A DNA stretch of 49,103 bases. Origin: Brasilonema angustatum HA4187-MV1 (GTDB lineage: Bacteria; Cyanobacteriota; Cyanobacteriia; Cyanobacteriales; Nostocaceae). Location: assembly GCA_019359695.1 (NCBI GenBank), contig JAHHGV010000056.1, positions 1-49,103 of the forward strand, in the 5' to 3' direction. Below the pieces are notes generated by a model. The model made no database searches. It was not told the origin of the DNA and worked only from the letters and a program-made list of their open reading frames with translations. Positions 15,867 through 25,720 of the stretch are shown here, piece by piece; the first letter of the stretch is position 1, and each line of letters opens with the position of its first letter. The position numbers and the translations under genes were made by a program.

Positions 15867-18062
15867 ATGTATTCTGACACACAATCCTACACAACTCAAG
15901 GTGGAATATTTGTATCACGCTCCGTAACCAATACTTCTATAGAGTCGGCAATTGATGAGGTTTTGATACGTCTGGATTCCCAACGCGGAGGGTTGTTGGC
16001 AAGTAGCTATGAATATCCAGGACGCTACAAACGATGGGCGATCGGTTTTGTTAATCCGCCTTTAGAACTTGTTACCTGCGATAACACTTTTACAATTACG
16101 GCTCATAATGAGCGAGGCAAGATACTGCTAGATTATCTAGCAGAGAACCTATTGGATCAACCATATCTTCAAGCTGTTAATAAAGAAAACAAGCGTATTA
16201 TCGGCTCTGTCAAACCAACTGAACGTCTCTTCTCAGAAGAAGAACGCAGTAGACAACCTTCTGTTTTCAGTGTTGTTCGCGAGATATTATCTATCTTCCA
16301 CAGTCCAGTAGATGAAAACTTGGGACTTTATGGTGCATTTGGCTATGACTTAGTTTTCCAATTTGAGCAAATGCCAAAGCATCTGGAACGTTCAGCAGAC
16401 CAAAGAGACTTGGTACTATATCTACCTGATGAGTTGTTAGTTGTTGACTACCACCTGCAACAGGCATTCAGAGTGCAATATGATTTTGTCACCAACAATG
16501 GTAGCACTCGGGATTTACCTCGCACGGGTGAAGTGATCGATTACCGAGGTAAGCGTTTAAGTGCGACTCAAACCTCTGATCATGCGCCAGGAGAATATGA
16601 ACAACAAGTCACCAAAGCACTCGATTATTTCCGTCGTGGTGATTTATTTGAAGTTGTTCCCAGTCAAAGCTTCTTTCAAACCTGTGAAAAATCCCCAACC
16701 CAACTTTTCCGCACACTCAGGGAAATTAATCCCAGTCCCTATGGATTCATCTTTAATTTAGGTGGAGAATATCTGATTGGTGCATCTCCAGAAATGTTTG
16801 TGCGTGTTGAGGGCAGACGTGTTGAAACTTGCCCAATCAGTGGTACAATCCGTCGAGGAGAAACCGCGATTGATGATGCAGCGCAAATCCAAAAGCTGTT
16901 GAACTCGCGTAAAGATGAATCTGAACTCACGATGTGTACCGACGTAGACCGCAACGACAAATCGCGGATTTGTGAGCCAGGGACTGTGCGAGTCATAGGT
17001 CGTCGCCAAATTGAATTGTATAGCCATCTGATCCATACAGTAGACCATGTAGAAGGCGTGCTGCAACCAGAAGCTGATGCTTTGGATGCATTCCTCACGC
17101 ATTTGTGGGCAGTCACAGTCACAGGAGCACCAAAACGCTCAGCCATGCAGTTTCTCGAACAAAATGAGCGCAGTCCCAGACGTTGGTATGGTGGAGCAGT
17201 TGGAGGTTTAAATTTTAAAGGCAACTTGAATACTGGTCTGATTTTGAGAACTATCCGACTAAAAGACTCAATTGCACAGGTACGAGTTGGTGCAACAGTT
17301 CTTTATGACTCAGAGCCAGAAGCAGAGGCACAAGAAACTATTACTAAAGCTAGTGCCTTATTCCAAACCCTTCAAGAAGCGACACATAAAAATGTCCAAT
17401 TGTCAAAAATGTCAACCCTTGACATTCAAGAAGCCAATCCAGGGGCGGGCAAACGTGTCTTGCTAGTTGACTATGAAGACTCATTTCTTCATACCCTAGC
17501 AAATTACATCCGTCAAACTGGTGCCACAGTCACAACACTACGGCATGGTTTTGCAGAATCAGTTTTTGATACAGAAAAACCTGACTTGGTTGTATTATCT
17601 CCTGGTCCTGGAAAACCAAGTGACTTTCGTGTTGCAGAGACAATCGCAGCCTGCAAAAAACGGCAAATTCCCATATTTGGTGTGTGCTTGGGCTTACAAG
17701 GAATAGTCGAGGCACACGGTGGAAAACTGGGAGTTCTGGATTATCCCCAGCATGGTAAGGTATCTATGGTATCTGTGGTTGATCCAGATTCTGTGACCTT
17801 CAAAGGTTTACCACAATCGTTTGAAGTTGGTAGATACCACTCATTGTATGCACTCCCCGAAAGCCTACCTGCAGAACTCAAAGTAACCGCCATGTCTGCA
17901 GATGGTGTGATTATGGGCATTGAGCATCGCACATTACCAATTGCTGCCGTTCAGTTCCATCCAGAATCTATCATGACTTTAGCAGGAGGAATAGGCTTAA
18001 CAATTGTTAAAAATGTAGTCCATGAATTTATGGCTACAATTCCCTCCTCAGCCCTTGCATAA
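15867..18062 (+). CDS. trpE: Anthranilate synthase, fused TrpE-TrpG
   Basis: 731 residues. The enzyme makes anthranilate from chorismate and glutamine. The TrpE half (about 1-500) shows the chorismate-binding signatures GDLFEVVPSQSFF, NPSPYGFIFNLGGEYLIGASPEM, CPISGTIRRG, ELTMCTDVDRNDKSRICEPG, HTVDHVEG and LWAVTVTGAPKRSAM. The TrpG half (about 525-725) is a class I glutamine amidotransferase: VLLVDYEDSFLHTLANY, VVLSPGPGKPSDF, nucleophile Cys607 in GVCLGLQGIVEAHGG, and AVQFHPESIMT with the His-Glu pair. Fused TrpEG proteins are often secondary-metabolism copies. It is followed after 78 bases by trpC. No trpD or trpF is present here, so those steps must come from elsewhere in the genome. Confidence 0.96.
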   Translation: MYSDTQSYTTQGGIFVSRSVTNTSIESAIDEVLIRLDSQRGGLLASSYEYPGRYKRWAIGFVNPPLELVTCDNTFTITAHNERGKILLDYLAENLLDQPYLQAVNKENKRIIGSVKPTERLFSEEERSRQPSVFSVVREILSIFHSPVDENLGLYGAFGYDLVFQFEQMPKHLERSADQRDLVLYLPDELLVVDYHLQQAFRVQYDFVTNNGSTRDLPRTGEVIDYRGKRLSATQTSDHAPGEYEQQVTKALDYFRRGDLFEVVPSQSFFQTCEKSPTQLFRTLREINPSPYGFIFNLGGEYLIGASPEMFVRVEGRRVETCPISGTIRRGETAIDDAAQIQKLLNSRKDESELTMCTDVDRNDKSRICEPGTVRVIGRRQIELYSHLIHTVDHVEGVLQPEADALDAFLTHLWAVTVTGAPKRSAMQFLEQNERSPRRWYGGAVGGLNFKGNLNTGLILRTIRLKDSIAQVRVGATVLYDSEPEAEAQETITKASALFQTLQEATHKNVQLSKMSTLDIQEANPGAGKRVLLVDYEDSFLHTLANYIRQTGATVTTLRHGFAESVFDTEKPDLVVLSPGPGKPSDFRVAETIAACKKRQIPIFGVCLGLQGIVEAHGGKLGVLDYPQHGKVSMVSVVDPDSVTFKGLPQSFEVGRYHSLYALPESLPAELKVTAMSADGVIMGIEHRTLPIAAVQFHPESIMTLAGGIGLTIVKNVVHEFMATIPSSALA

Positions 18063-18075
18063 TCACCTCTGTTAT

Positions 18076-18102
18076 AACCCTCTCTAGTTGTAGGAGAGGG
18101 TT
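18076..18102 (+). repeat. Hairpin between trpEG and trpC
   Basis: AACCCTCTC (18076-18084) pairs with GAGAGGGTT (18094-18102) over a 9-base loop. There is no T run right after it, so it may be an mRNA-stabilising or partial-termination structure rather than a full terminator. Confidence 0.45.
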
Positions 18103-18140
18103 GACTCTCCCTTTGTTGAACTAATAACCACTATAAACAA

Positions 18141-18989
18141 ATGCTAAATATTCACCAGCAATCAACTCAAGCAACTACGTCTACCAAATCGCGCCATATT
18201 CTCGAAGAAATTGTTGAGCATAAACAACAAGAAGTTGCGCTCATGAAACAGCAACTACCAATAGCCGACTTAAAACTTCAGGTCAATATTGCTCCTCCTG
18301 TGCGAAATTTCTTGAATGCCATACGGCAAAATTATACTCCTCCTAGCGTTATTGCAGAGGTCAAGAAAGCCTCACCAAGTAAAGGAGTTATTCGTGCTGA
18401 TTTTGAACCAGTAAAAATTGCCCAAGCATATGAGCGAGGCGGCGCGACTTGTATTTCTGTGCTAACTGACGAGAAATTTTTTCAGGGCGGTTTTAAGAAT
18501 TTGCGACTGATTAGAAATAATGTAGAGTTGCCGCTACTTTGCAAAGAGTTTGTTATAGATCCTTACCAAATTTATCTAGCGCGAGTCAATGGTGCAGATG
18601 CAGTGCTACTCATTGCTGCTATTTTAAACGACGAAACACTGCAACATTTTCTAAACATTATTCAGCATTTGGGCATGACTCCATTGGTGGAAGTCCATAC
18701 TTTGACTGAACTTGACCGAGTACTGGCATTATCCAATGTGCAACTTGTCGGAATTAACAACCGCAATTTGGAAGACTTTACCCTTGACATAGAAATCACG
18801 AAACACCTGTTGAGAGAACGTCAACAAAAGTTAAGTGATTTAGATATTACAATCGTGAGTGAGTCTGGTTTGTACACATCTTCTGATTTAGCTTTTGTAT
18901 CTCAGGCGGGAGCTAAAGCTGTGTTGGTAGGAGAATCTTTAGTCAAGCAAGCTGATTTAGAGCAAGCTGTCAAGGAGTTAAGAATGTAA
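18141..18989 (+). CDS. trpC: Indole-3-glycerol phosphate synthase
   Basis: 282 residues, full family length. It closes the indole ring (CdRP to indole-3-glycerol phosphate). Landmarks are [15 protein letters not shown] with the catalytic Lys, [65 protein letters not shown] and [11 protein letters not shown] then [10 protein letters not shown]. It carries an ~35-residue leader, as usual in cyanobacteria. No strong ribosome site precedes ATG 18141. It lies within the dedicated Trp supply block. Confidence 0.95.
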   Translation: MLNIHQQSTQATTSTKSRHILEEIVEHKQQEVALMKQQLPIADLKLQVNIAPPVRNFLNAIRQNYTPPSVIAEVKKASPSKGVIRADFEPVKIAQAYERGGATCISVLTDEKFFQGGFKNLRLIRNNVELPLLCKEFVIDPYQIYLARVNGADAVLLIAAILNDETLQHFLNIIQHLGMTPLVEVHTLTELDRVLALSNVQLVGINNRNLEDFTLDIEITKHLLRERQQKLSDLDITIVSESGLYTSSDLAFVSQAGAKAVLVGESLVKQADLEQAVKELRM

Positions 18990-19070
18990 AAAAAATCTTG
19001 ACTTCATCCTGAATTTTGCATTTTTCATTCTGCTTTTCCTCTATTTGTTCGCTTTTAGGATTTAATTAAG

Positions 19071-19886
19071 ATGACTTCTATCTCAGAACAGTTTGAATAT
19101 TTACGCACAAAAAACCAATGTGCTTTAATGCCCTTCATCACAGCAGGCGATCCAGATTTGGAAACAACAGCCGAAGCCCTAAAAATATTAGACGCCAATG
19201 GTGCAGATTTCATAGAACTAGGAGTACCCTACTCAGATCCGTTGGCGGATGGACCAGTGATTCAAGCGGCTGCTACTCGTGCGCTTAAGGGGGGAACTCG
19301 ACTAGCTCATGTTTTAGAAATGGCGCAAACAGCCACTAAGAGTGTGCGATCGCCCATCATCCTCTTCGCCTATTACAACCCAATTTTAAATCTCGGCATC
19401 CAACAATTCCTCAAGCGAGTTGCTGATTCTGGAATCAAGGGGTTAATCGTACCGGATTTACCCTTAGAAGAAGCAGACAATTTATTGAAATCTGCTGACA
19501 GTGTAGGAATTGAAGTCACACTATTAATCACTCCCAACACTCCCAAACAGCGAATTGAGGCGATCGCTCGTCAATCTCGTGGGTTTATTTACTTAGTTAG
19601 TGTCACAGGTGTCACAGGCATACGTTCACAAATCCAGACACGCGTAAAAGATGTGCTCAAAGAAATCCGCAGCGTCACAAACAAGCCAATAGCCGTTGGT
19701 TTTGGTATATCTACCCCAGAACAAGCTCATCAAGTTCAAGACTGGGGCGCAGATGGAGTGGTTGTGGGAAGCGCCTTTGTGAAACGCTTGGGAGAAAACA
19801 CACCGAACCAAGGACTGCGAGTTATTAAAGATTTCTGTACCGATTTGAAAGCAGCAATTACCCCCACTGCGGGAATTAGAAAGTAA
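19071..19886 (+). CDS. trpA: Tryptophan synthase alpha chain
   Basis: 271 residues. It splits indole-3-glycerol phosphate to indole and glyceraldehyde 3-phosphate. Seen are [35 protein letters not shown] with the catalytic Glu and Asp, [46 protein letters not shown] and [14 protein letters not shown] then [10 protein letters not shown]. Following trpC by 81 bases, it is probably co-transcribed and partners the TrpB encoded at 20082. Confidence 0.95.
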   Translation: MTSISEQFEYLRTKNQCALMPFITAGDPDLETTAEALKILDANGADFIELGVPYSDPLADGPVIQAAATRALKGGTRLAHVLEMAQTATKSVRSPIILFAYYNPILNLGIQQFLKRVADSGIKGLIVPDLPLEEADNLLKSADSVGIEVTLLITPNTPKQRIEAIARQSRGFIYLVSVTGVTGIRSQIQTRVKDVLKEIRSVTNKPIAVGFGISTPEQAHQVQDWGADGVVVGSAFVKRLGENTPNQGLRVIKDFCTDLKAAITPTAGIRK

Positions 19887-20081
19887 CATTTTCGGAGTTA
19901 CGCATTTTCATCTTTTTCTCTCTACCTGCTGCAGTGAAATTAATTGAACTTTTTGATAGTTTTAGCATAAGTCCTGAAAATTCAGTTCCAAATTTCACGC
20001 ATCAAAAGCCGACTCCTTTGGTGAAGCAGGAAATTAATGAGAAAGTGATCAATTTTAAATAAGTTTTACGGAGCAGATTCC

Positions 20082-21308
20082 ATGTTAGCAGATACACCTA
20101 GAACAACTCAACAACCCGATGCATTAGGCAGATTTGGTCAATTTGGGGGCAAGTATGTACCCGAAACATTAATGCCTGCACTTTCGGAATTAGAAGCAGC
20201 GTATCAAAAATACCGCAATGATCCAGATTTTCAGAATGAACTACAGGGACTACTACGCGACTACGTAGGACGTGCTACTCCCCTATACTTTGCCGAACGC
20301 CTGACAGCACACTACGCCAAACCAGATGGAACTGGACCGCAAATTTACTTAAAAAGAGAAGACTTAAACCATACAGGCGCACACAAAATTAATAACGCCC
20401 TAGCTCAAGTATTACTCGCCAAACGGATGGGCAAACAGCGGATCATAGCTGAAACCGGAGCCGGTCAGCATGGTGTTGCAACCGCCACAGTCTGCGCCCG
20501 TTTTGGTCTGGAGTGTATGATTTACATGGGCGTCCATGACATGGAACGGCAAGCCTTGAATGTATTTCGGATGCGCTTGATGGGAGCAGAAGTTCGTCCA
20601 GTGGAAGCAGGAACTGGAACCCTCAAGGATGCAACATCAGAAGCGATTCGGGATTGGGTAACGAATGTGGAAACCACCCATTACATTTTAGGTTCCGTTG
20701 CAGGTCCCCATCCCTACCCGATGATCGTCCGAGACTTTCAAGCAATCATTGGTAAAGAAACTCGCAGCCAGTCTCAAGAAAAATGGGGTGGACTACCAGA
20801 TATTCTGCTTGCTTGTGTTGGCGGAGGTTCCAATGCAATGGGGCTTTTCCATGAATTTGTCAATGAACCATCTGTACGCCTGATTGGAGTTGAGGCGGCG
20901 GGTGAAGGAATTAATACTGAAAAACACGCAGCAACTTTGACACTAGGAAAAGTCGGTGTTTTGCACGGTGCAATGAGTTATGTTTTGCAAGATGAGGATG
21001 GTCAGATCACAGAAGCACACTCTATCAGTGCAGGGTTAGATTATCCTGGTGTTGGTCCAGAACATAGTTATTTGAAAGAGATAGAACGTGCTGAATACTA
21101 CAGTGTGACTGACCAGCAGGCGTTGGAAGCGTTTAAACGTGTGTCGCTACTGGAGGGGATTATTCCAGCACTAGAGACTTCTCATGCGATCGCTTTGTTG
21201 GAAACTCTTTGTCCACAACTGACTGGTTCTCCTAAAATTGTCATCAATTTTTCTGGACGTGGTGACAAGGATGTGCATACTGTTGCAAAATTCTTGGATA
21301 CTTTTTAA
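20082..21308 (+). CDS. trpB: Tryptophan synthase beta chain
   Basis: 408 residues, TrpB1 type. It joins indole and serine to L-tryptophan using PLP. Seen are [38 protein letters not shown] with the PLP Lys, [14 protein letters not shown], the phosphate-binding GGGSNAMG, and [18 protein letters not shown] good ribosome site (GGAG, 9 bases upstream) fixes ATG 20082. It is the last gene of the aroF-trpEG-trpC-trpA-trpB block and is followed by a hairpin (21361-21388). Its product is the likely substrate of the amino acid oxidase encoded at 29769. Confidence 0.96.
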   Translation: MLADTPRTTQQPDALGRFGQFGGKYVPETLMPALSELEAAYQKYRNDPDFQNELQGLLRDYVGRATPLYFAERLTAHYAKPDGTGPQIYLKREDLNHTGAHKINNALAQVLLAKRMGKQRIIAETGAGQHGVATATVCARFGLECMIYMGVHDMERQALNVFRMRLMGAEVRPVEAGTGTLKDATSEAIRDWVTNVETTHYILGSVAGPHPYPMIVRDFQAIIGKETRSQSQEKWGGLPDILLACVGGGSNAMGLFHEFVNEPSVRLIGVEAAGEGINTEKHAATLTLGKVGVLHGAMSYVLQDEDGQITEAHSISAGLDYPGVGPEHSYLKEIERAEYYSVTDQQALEAFKRVSLLEGIIPALETSHAIALLETLCPQLTGSPKIVINFSGRGDKDVHTVAKFLDTF

Positions 21309-21352
21309 ATGTCTTGAAGGGTTTGAAACAGGTTTTTTGTAAACATTGCTAT

Positions 21353-21409
21353 TAAAAAACAACTGACGGGGGCGATCTCCGTCAGTTTCATAGTAACCGT
21401 TTACAGGAG
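21353..21409. repeat. 57-bp direct repeat, copy 1, with terminator-like hairpin
   Basis: This 57-bp block recurs at 22537-22593. AACTGACGG and CCGTCAGTT form a hairpin after A6, and the shared tail is TTTCATAGTAACCGTTTACAGGAG (21386 on). Only the loop region and one base before the stem differ between copies. It ends 2 bases from the aldolase stop codon and also lies just after trpB. Confidence 0.75.
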
Positions 21410-21410
21410 G

Positions 21411-22166
21411 CTAGATTGAATTAATCTCTTCAAGAGTTTGTTTTGCCGATTTCCAGAGATACACTGCGTCAACACCTGCTCCGATCAAGCTATATCCTGC
21501 TTCTTTTGCTGATATTGCTCCCTTAGAATCAGTAGTAAAAATACCGACAGGTATATTTTTATTCAAACATGCCTCTTTAACCGAATTAATTGCTTTCTGT
21601 ACATCAGGATGATTAATCTGACCAGGCAGTCCCATGCTGCCGGAAAGATCAAATGGGCCAATCAGTATAGCATCGAAACCAGGAACATCAATTATGGATT
21701 CAATGTTTTTCACTGCATCAATGTGTTCAATTTGTAGAATAATGACTATGTTTTCGTTTGCCGTCTTCAAGTACTCTTGAACATTCATTCCATAGTTTTG
21801 TGCTCTTCCACTTCCAATACTCCGACTTCCTTGTGGAGGGTATAAGCAAGCTTCAAGGGCATATTTAACCTCTTGAGGTGTTTTGACTTGAGGCAGAATT
21901 ATCCCATCACATCCGGTATCTAGTACCCTCTTTATCCAAATGGCGTCATTCCAAGGTACTCTGACTAAATTTGCACAGCGCCCGCCACTTGCTTGCATAA
22001 TTAACTGGACTTTTTCTAAACTGAGAGCCCCATGTTCCATATCTATCCAAAACCAGTCAAACCCAATGTGTGACAACACTTCAGCAGTTTCTGAGCTAGG
22101 GAGTTTGATTACAATACCGATCAGAGTTTCTTTTTGTTTCAGTCTTTGCTTAAAGTTATTTGCCAT
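21411..22166 (-). CDS. HpcH/HpaI-family aldolase
   Basis: The frame is open from 22205, but ATG 22166 (MANNFKQRLKQKETLIGI) is the conventional start, giving 251 residues. These class II aldolases cleave or form 4-hydroxy-2-oxo acids with a divalent metal. Visible are FDWFWIDMEHGALS (metal/Arg region), NLVRVPWND, GCDGIILPQVKTPQE, YPPQGSRSIG, ILQIEHIDAVKNIESI with the metal-binding Glu, and FDAILIGPFDLSGSMGLPGQ with the second acidic ligand. It runs against the flanking genes and is bracketed by two 57-bp direct repeats, so it may be an insertion. Whether it serves the bis-indole pathway (an alpha-keto-acid-using enzyme beside indole-3-pyruvate chemistry) is speculative. Confidence 0.88.
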   Translation of the reverse strand: MANNFKQRLKQKETLIGIVIKLPSSETAEVLSHIGFDWFWIDMEHGALSLEKVQLIMQASGGRCANLVRVPWNDAIWIKRVLDTGCDGIILPQVKTPQEVKYALEACLYPPQGSRSIGSGRAQNYGMNVQEYLKTANENIVIILQIEHIDAVKNIESIIDVPGFDAILIGPFDLSGSMGLPGQINHPDVQKAINSVKEACLNKNIPVGIFTTDSKGAISAKEAGYSLIGAGVDAVYLWKSAKQTLEEINSI

Positions 22167-22232
22167 TAAAATACCTACATTGCTTTGATCCTTAAGAAAA
22201 ACCATTATCTACTAGAGACTTTCAAGAAACAC

Positions 22233-22269
22233 AGGGGTGTAGGGGTGTAAGGGTGTAGGGGTGTAAGGG
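22233..22269. repeat. Tandem repeat of GGGTGTAG/A octamer
   Basis: About four and a half copies of a GGGTGTAR(G) unit upstream of the aldolase gene. Such short G-rich arrays are frequent in Nostocales spacers. Confidence 0.7.
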
Positions 22270-22536
22270 AAGAAGGTGTTTCTTTCATATTTTGCTGGTC
22301 TCGTTGCCGCTAGTCAGAGACTCAGATCATTCGTGACAAGTTGAGATAATGAGCACTTTGTCAAGAGGGTTGTAGTCGCAAATAAAAAGATTCACCAAAT
22401 ATATCAGTGTCTGCTGTTGCTGATTCTATAAACACAACTTCTTTCGTGAGTGCGATCGCGCCTTGCGCGGCTCCCCGAGTGAGCATCGCCATCGCTTAAA
22501 AGTTATGAATTTCCATCTCTAGGCGATCGCCGTTAA

Positions 22537-22593
22537 TAAAAAAGAACTGACGGAGATTGCCTCCGTCAGTTTCATAGTAACCGTTTACAGGAG
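22537..22593. repeat. 57-bp direct repeat, copy 2
   Basis: Same length and orientation as 21353-21409. The stem AACTGACGG/CCGTCAGTT and the tail are identical; the loop is AGATTGCCT instead of GGGCGATCT. The repeats bracket the aldolase gene and its upstream region (about 1.2 kb). Confidence 0.75.
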
Positions 22594-22776
22594 TTTAAAC
22601 ACTACTGTGAACGCCTACGGAGTTTTTTAAGCGCAAAGCGCAGGCTGCGCCAACAAAAATCAAATAGGAGTCCTATAGTTGGGTACGTTGATAAAAGCGC
22701 CCTGCTTCTGATACGCGCTTTGCGATGCACGCCCCTTGCGTCTGCCCTCTGGGCGATCGCTTGCAACAATGACTGC

Positions 22777-22905
22777 TATAGCAGTCCTATTTCATTTGTG
22801 AAAAAACAAAGTAAATTTGTACATTCTTCTTCCCTGTTAAGCGTTCCCTGTTGCCTGTTCCCTACCTCAACGAGTAATTTCACAACTCCTGCACGGATTG
22901 CTATA
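22777..22905. mobile_element. MITE-like unit with TATAGCAATCC-type ends
   Basis: TATAGCAGTCCT (22777-22788) and its imperfect inverse GGATTGCTATA (22895-22905) bound a non-coding unit containing TTCCCTGTTAAGCGTTCCCT-type filler. Related ends occur at 11005, 25152/25337 and 48537/48686. Confidence 0.5.
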
Positions 22906-23163
22906 GATTACAACGATCAATCAACAATATAACCTCATGACAAATGTAATGGTTTGGAGATGACATTTATTAGATGTAGAGCAAGGGTGTTTGGAAATAA
23001 ATTGAGAGACAAGAACATAAATAAACCTGAGTTCGACATCAGAAAATTGCTTCAAACTCTTACCTAACAAAAGCCTGAGAAATACTGCACTCTGTAGAAG
23101 TCAAGAGTTTAATACCAATTTTAAAAAATAATAACAACCAAATTTTGAACGGTGATAAATCCC

Positions 23164-24840
23164 ATGAGCAACATTAAAACAGATGTACTAATAGTCGGTG
23201 GCGGACCTGTTGGTCTAGCAATGGCGGTGGAACTACGCTACCAAGGTATCGATTGCATTCTTATAGACCAGACTGATGGGGTGGTGAGTGATCCCAAAGT
23301 CAGTACAGTTGGACCCCGCTCAATGGAGTTTTGCCGCCGTTGGGGCATTGCTCAACAAATACGCAATGCTGGTTGGCCTAGTGAGCATACCCTAGATGTT
23401 GCCTGGGTTACATCCGTTGGTGGACACGAAATATACCGAGCTAAGTTTCCCTCCTATGCCGAGCGATCGCTACCTGACTACACACCAGAGCCAGAGCAAG
23501 TCTGTCCGCAAAACTGGTTTGCTCCAGTATTCCTAAATTTCTTGGGAGTATATCCAGATGGAGTGATTCGGCTTCTCTCTCGCTTGGATAGTTTTGAGCA
23601 GAAAGATTTGGGTGTCGTTGCCCATGTAACAAACCTGGAAACACAAAGCACAGAAGTCATTCACGCCCAATACATGGTAGCTTGCGATGGTGCTCGCAGT
23701 ACAGTACGTAAGGCTTGTGGTGTTGATACTCCTAGCTTTCACCCCACCCAGGCGTATCAGAGTGTTGTGTTTAAAGCACCTGAACTGGCGACTGTGATGG
23801 GAAAAAACCATGCAATGGTATATTTTTTGGTCAACCCAATTATTCAAGAACCACTCCGCGCAGTAGATGGAGACTCACTGTATCGCCTGATTTTAAAGCC
23901 AAATGAAGACGGAAGTGTGCGTGACGCTGAAGAGGCCATCCGTGCCGCCATATCAATTGATACCCCTTTTGAGATTGTTTCCAACGTTCCATGGCGTCTC
24001 ACCCACCGAGTGGCACAGAAGTACCGAGTGGGAAATATCTTCTTCGTCGGTGACAGCGCTCATACACTTTCCCCCTCTGGCGGTTTTGGAATGAATACTG
24101 GCATGGGTGATGTTGCTGATTTGGGCTGGAAACTAGCCGCCACTCTTAAGGGCTGGGCTGGTTCCAACTTACTGGACACTTATGAAATGGAACGACGTCC
24201 GATCGCAGTGCGAAACCTTGAAGCAGCAAACGCCAATTTGCAACGCACTCAAAAACGCACCGTCCCTCCAGTTATTATGAGTGATTCAAAAGAAGGTGAA
24301 CAAATCCGCAAAGAAATGGCTGTTGGTATGGAACGTGGTAACGTGAAACGCGAGTTTGATGCCCCTGGGGTTCACTTCGGGTTCCGTTATGAGTCCCCTG
24401 CCATCATTGCTGACGGTACACCTCCGAGCGATGACCCCTTCGAGTGGCAACAAAGTAGTTACCCTGGCAATCGGGCACCACATGCCTGGTTGGAACCTGG
24501 AAAATCTACTCTGGATTTGTTCGGTCATTCTTTTGTGCTGATGTGCTTCGACTCCACACACAGAGTTGAAACATTAACAAAGATTTGTCAGGAAAAAGGA
24601 GTGCCAATGATTATCCAGCACATCGATAAGCTTGAAATTGCCAAGCTTTATGAGCGTGCCTATGTTTTGGTACGACCTGATGGACACGTAGCTTGGAGAG
24701 GTGACACTCTGCCTGTGGACTTAGAGGCACTAATTGACCGAGTTAGAGGGGCTTTTGATCAGAATTCGTCCCAGTTATATTCCAAATCGCTCACACTCAG
24801 CTCGATAAAGTCCAGAACAGTAGAGAGTTGTGTTTCATAA
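23164..24840 (+). CDS. FAD-dependent monooxygenase, RebC/StaC-like
   Basis: 558 residues from ATG 23164, preferred over GTG 23152 because a GGTGAT ribosome site lies about 8 bases before it. A class A flavin hydroxylase: dinucleotide motif VLIVGGGPVGLAMAVELR (GGGPVG 12-17), DG motif VACDGARSTVRK, and the second FAD motif FFVGDSAHTLSPSGGFGMNTG (about 290-310) running into ADLGWKLAA. The last ~130 residues match the thioredoxin-like C-terminal domain of aromatic hydroxylases. In staurosporine and rebeccamycin synthesis, StaC or RebC works with P450 StaP/RebP to turn chromopyrrolic acid into K252c or arcyriaflavin. With the dimer synthase and P450s nearby, that is the likely role. A general phenol-hydroxylase-like enzyme is the alternative. 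Confidence 0.85.
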   Translation: MSNIKTDVLIVGGGPVGLAMAVELRYQGIDCILIDQTDGVVSDPKVSTVGPRSMEFCRRWGIAQQIRNAGWPSEHTLDVAWVTSVGGHEIYRAKFPSYAERSLPDYTPEPEQVCPQNWFAPVFLNFLGVYPDGVIRLLSRLDSFEQKDLGVVAHVTNLETQSTEVIHAQYMVACDGARSTVRKACGVDTPSFHPTQAYQSVVFKAPELATVMGKNHAMVYFLVNPIIQEPLRAVDGDSLYRLILKPNEDGSVRDAEEAIRAAISIDTPFEIVSNVPWRLTHRVAQKYRVGNIFFVGDSAHTLSPSGGFGMNTGMGDVADLGWKLAATLKGWAGSNLLDTYEMERRPIAVRNLEAANANLQRTQKRTVPPVIMSDSKEGEQIRKEMAVGMERGNVKREFDAPGVHFGFRYESPAIIADGTPPSDDPFEWQQSSYPGNRAPHAWLEPGKSTLDLFGHSFVLMCFDSTHRVETLTKICQEKGVPMIIQHIDKLEIAKLYERAYVLVRPDGHVAWRGDTLPVDLEALIDRVRGAFDQNSSQLYSKSLTLSSIKSRTVESCVS

Positions 24841-24925
24841 ACTCAAACACCCTTAAATGGCTTAAAAACAAGGGTGTCACCTTCGTTACTGTATAGATTT
24901 GTACAGAGCGCCCCAGGGTTTGTAA

Positions 24926-24957
24926 TAAGCGTAGTGCTTATATAAGCGCTACGCTTA
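24926..24957. terminator. Palindrome after the RebC-like gene
   Basis: TAAGCGTAGTGCTTA (24926-24940) and TAAGCGCTACGCTTA (24943-24957) form a 15-bp stem with one G-U pair and a 2-base loop. It lies 86 bases after the stop. A related dispersed palindrome is seen at about 44757-44790. Confidence 0.45.
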
Positions 24958-25151
24958 CTACGAACTTATTTTCATAGGTTTGAATTATCAAAGCTGATAG
25001 ATAATTGGTACTGATATTTAAAGCCTCATGCAAGATATTCTAATTTGTAATCTAAACACTTTATCTGCTTTTTTTTCAGTTACTTTTATTGGATAATAAG
25101 CTTGTTGTTGAACAACTTTTTTCAACTTACAGTGGTTTGCAATCGGATGGA

Positions 25152-25337
25152 ATATAGCAATCCTAGATAATTTCTGAGAAGATACTGTACTTCTTTCTAG
25201 AAAACTAAGTTAAATATTTGACGCTTAATTTTTACGAGAAATTAAGCATTGTAGCCATACAAGCAAGATATACTTAGCAAAAAGAGTACTACATTTGGGT
25301 TTAGTATTTTTTCAGGTATGATTCAGGATTGCTATAT
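25152..25337. mobile_element. MITE-like unit, 13-bp inverted ends
   Basis: ATATAGCAATCCT (25152-25164) is the exact inverse of AGGATTGCTATAT (25325-25337). The 186-bp interior is AT-rich and non-coding. It belongs with the other TATAGCAATCC-ended units in this window. Confidence 0.55.
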
Positions 25338-25360
25338 AAAAATACAGGTGCAATACACCC

Positions 25361-25681
25361 TCAAAATGAATAGGGTGAGGATTGCAATATCGGCAGCACT
25401 GGCTCCCCTACACAATATGTGTATTTGAGTGAGTTGAAAAGGGCTAGAAGAAACTTTGACCCGCGTTTGTCACAAGTTATGCGATCGCCCAAGGGGCGAT
25501 CGCAATTTTCACAAGCTTGAGACAGATAAAATTTCGAGCACCCTTGACGATGCACCAAATTTTGACAAAGTGTTGAATGGCTTATTTTGCCGTTCATCCA
25601 GGTCAGATAAGTCTTTGTGAAATCGTGGTGACAAATCCAGACTTGAAACCAAAGTGTCTTATCTTGTGATTTTTTGTTCAA
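25361..25681 (-). CDS. Doubtful small Cys/His-containing ORF
   Basis: 106 codons from a TTG; no ATG is available near the 5' end. Residues CHHDFTK, TLCQNLVHRQGCSKF and QACENCDRP place several Cys and His in a plausible zinc-binding spacing, which is why it is listed. Against it: no ribosome site, a HIP1 repeat inside the frame, and divergence from the porin gene with almost no gap for two promoters. It could be spurious. Confidence 0.25.
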   Translation of the reverse strand: MNKKSQDKTLWFQVWICHHDFTKTYLTWMNGKISHSTLCQNLVHRQGCSKFYLSQACENCDRPLGDRITCDKRGSKFLLALFNSLKYTYCVGEPVLPILQSSPYSF

Positions 25682-25720
25682 GTAAAAGTTGAATTTTTGC
25701 TCTCAAAAATAAATAACGAA

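Larger units (their letters stand above)
22167..23163. other. 1-kb repeat-filled spacer before the RebC-like gene
   Basis: Contains an octamer tandem repeat (22233-22269), a HIP1-rich palindromic stretch (about 22450-22530), the second 57-bp repeat (22537-22593), further GC-rich repeats (about 22620-22755) and a MITE-like unit (22777-22905). No gene was found. The promoter of the gene at 23164 should lie in about 22920-23150. Confidence 0.5.
24841..25720. other. 0.9-kb spacer between the RebC-like and porin genes
   Basis: Holds a palindrome (24926-24957), a MITE-like unit (25152-25337) and one doubtful minus-strand ORF (25361-25681). Otherwise AT-rich with no gene seen. Confidence 0.45.

Noticed and set aside
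14249-21308. Scytonemin cluster
   Set aside because: Scytonemin clusters also carry aromatic supply genes, but they have ScyA/B/C and a tyrA copy. None of those is seen, whereas a RebD-type dimer synthase is.
22233-22269. CRISPR-like array
   Set aside because: The octamers are contiguous with no spacers. No cas genes and no 25-40 bp repeats occur anywhere in the window.
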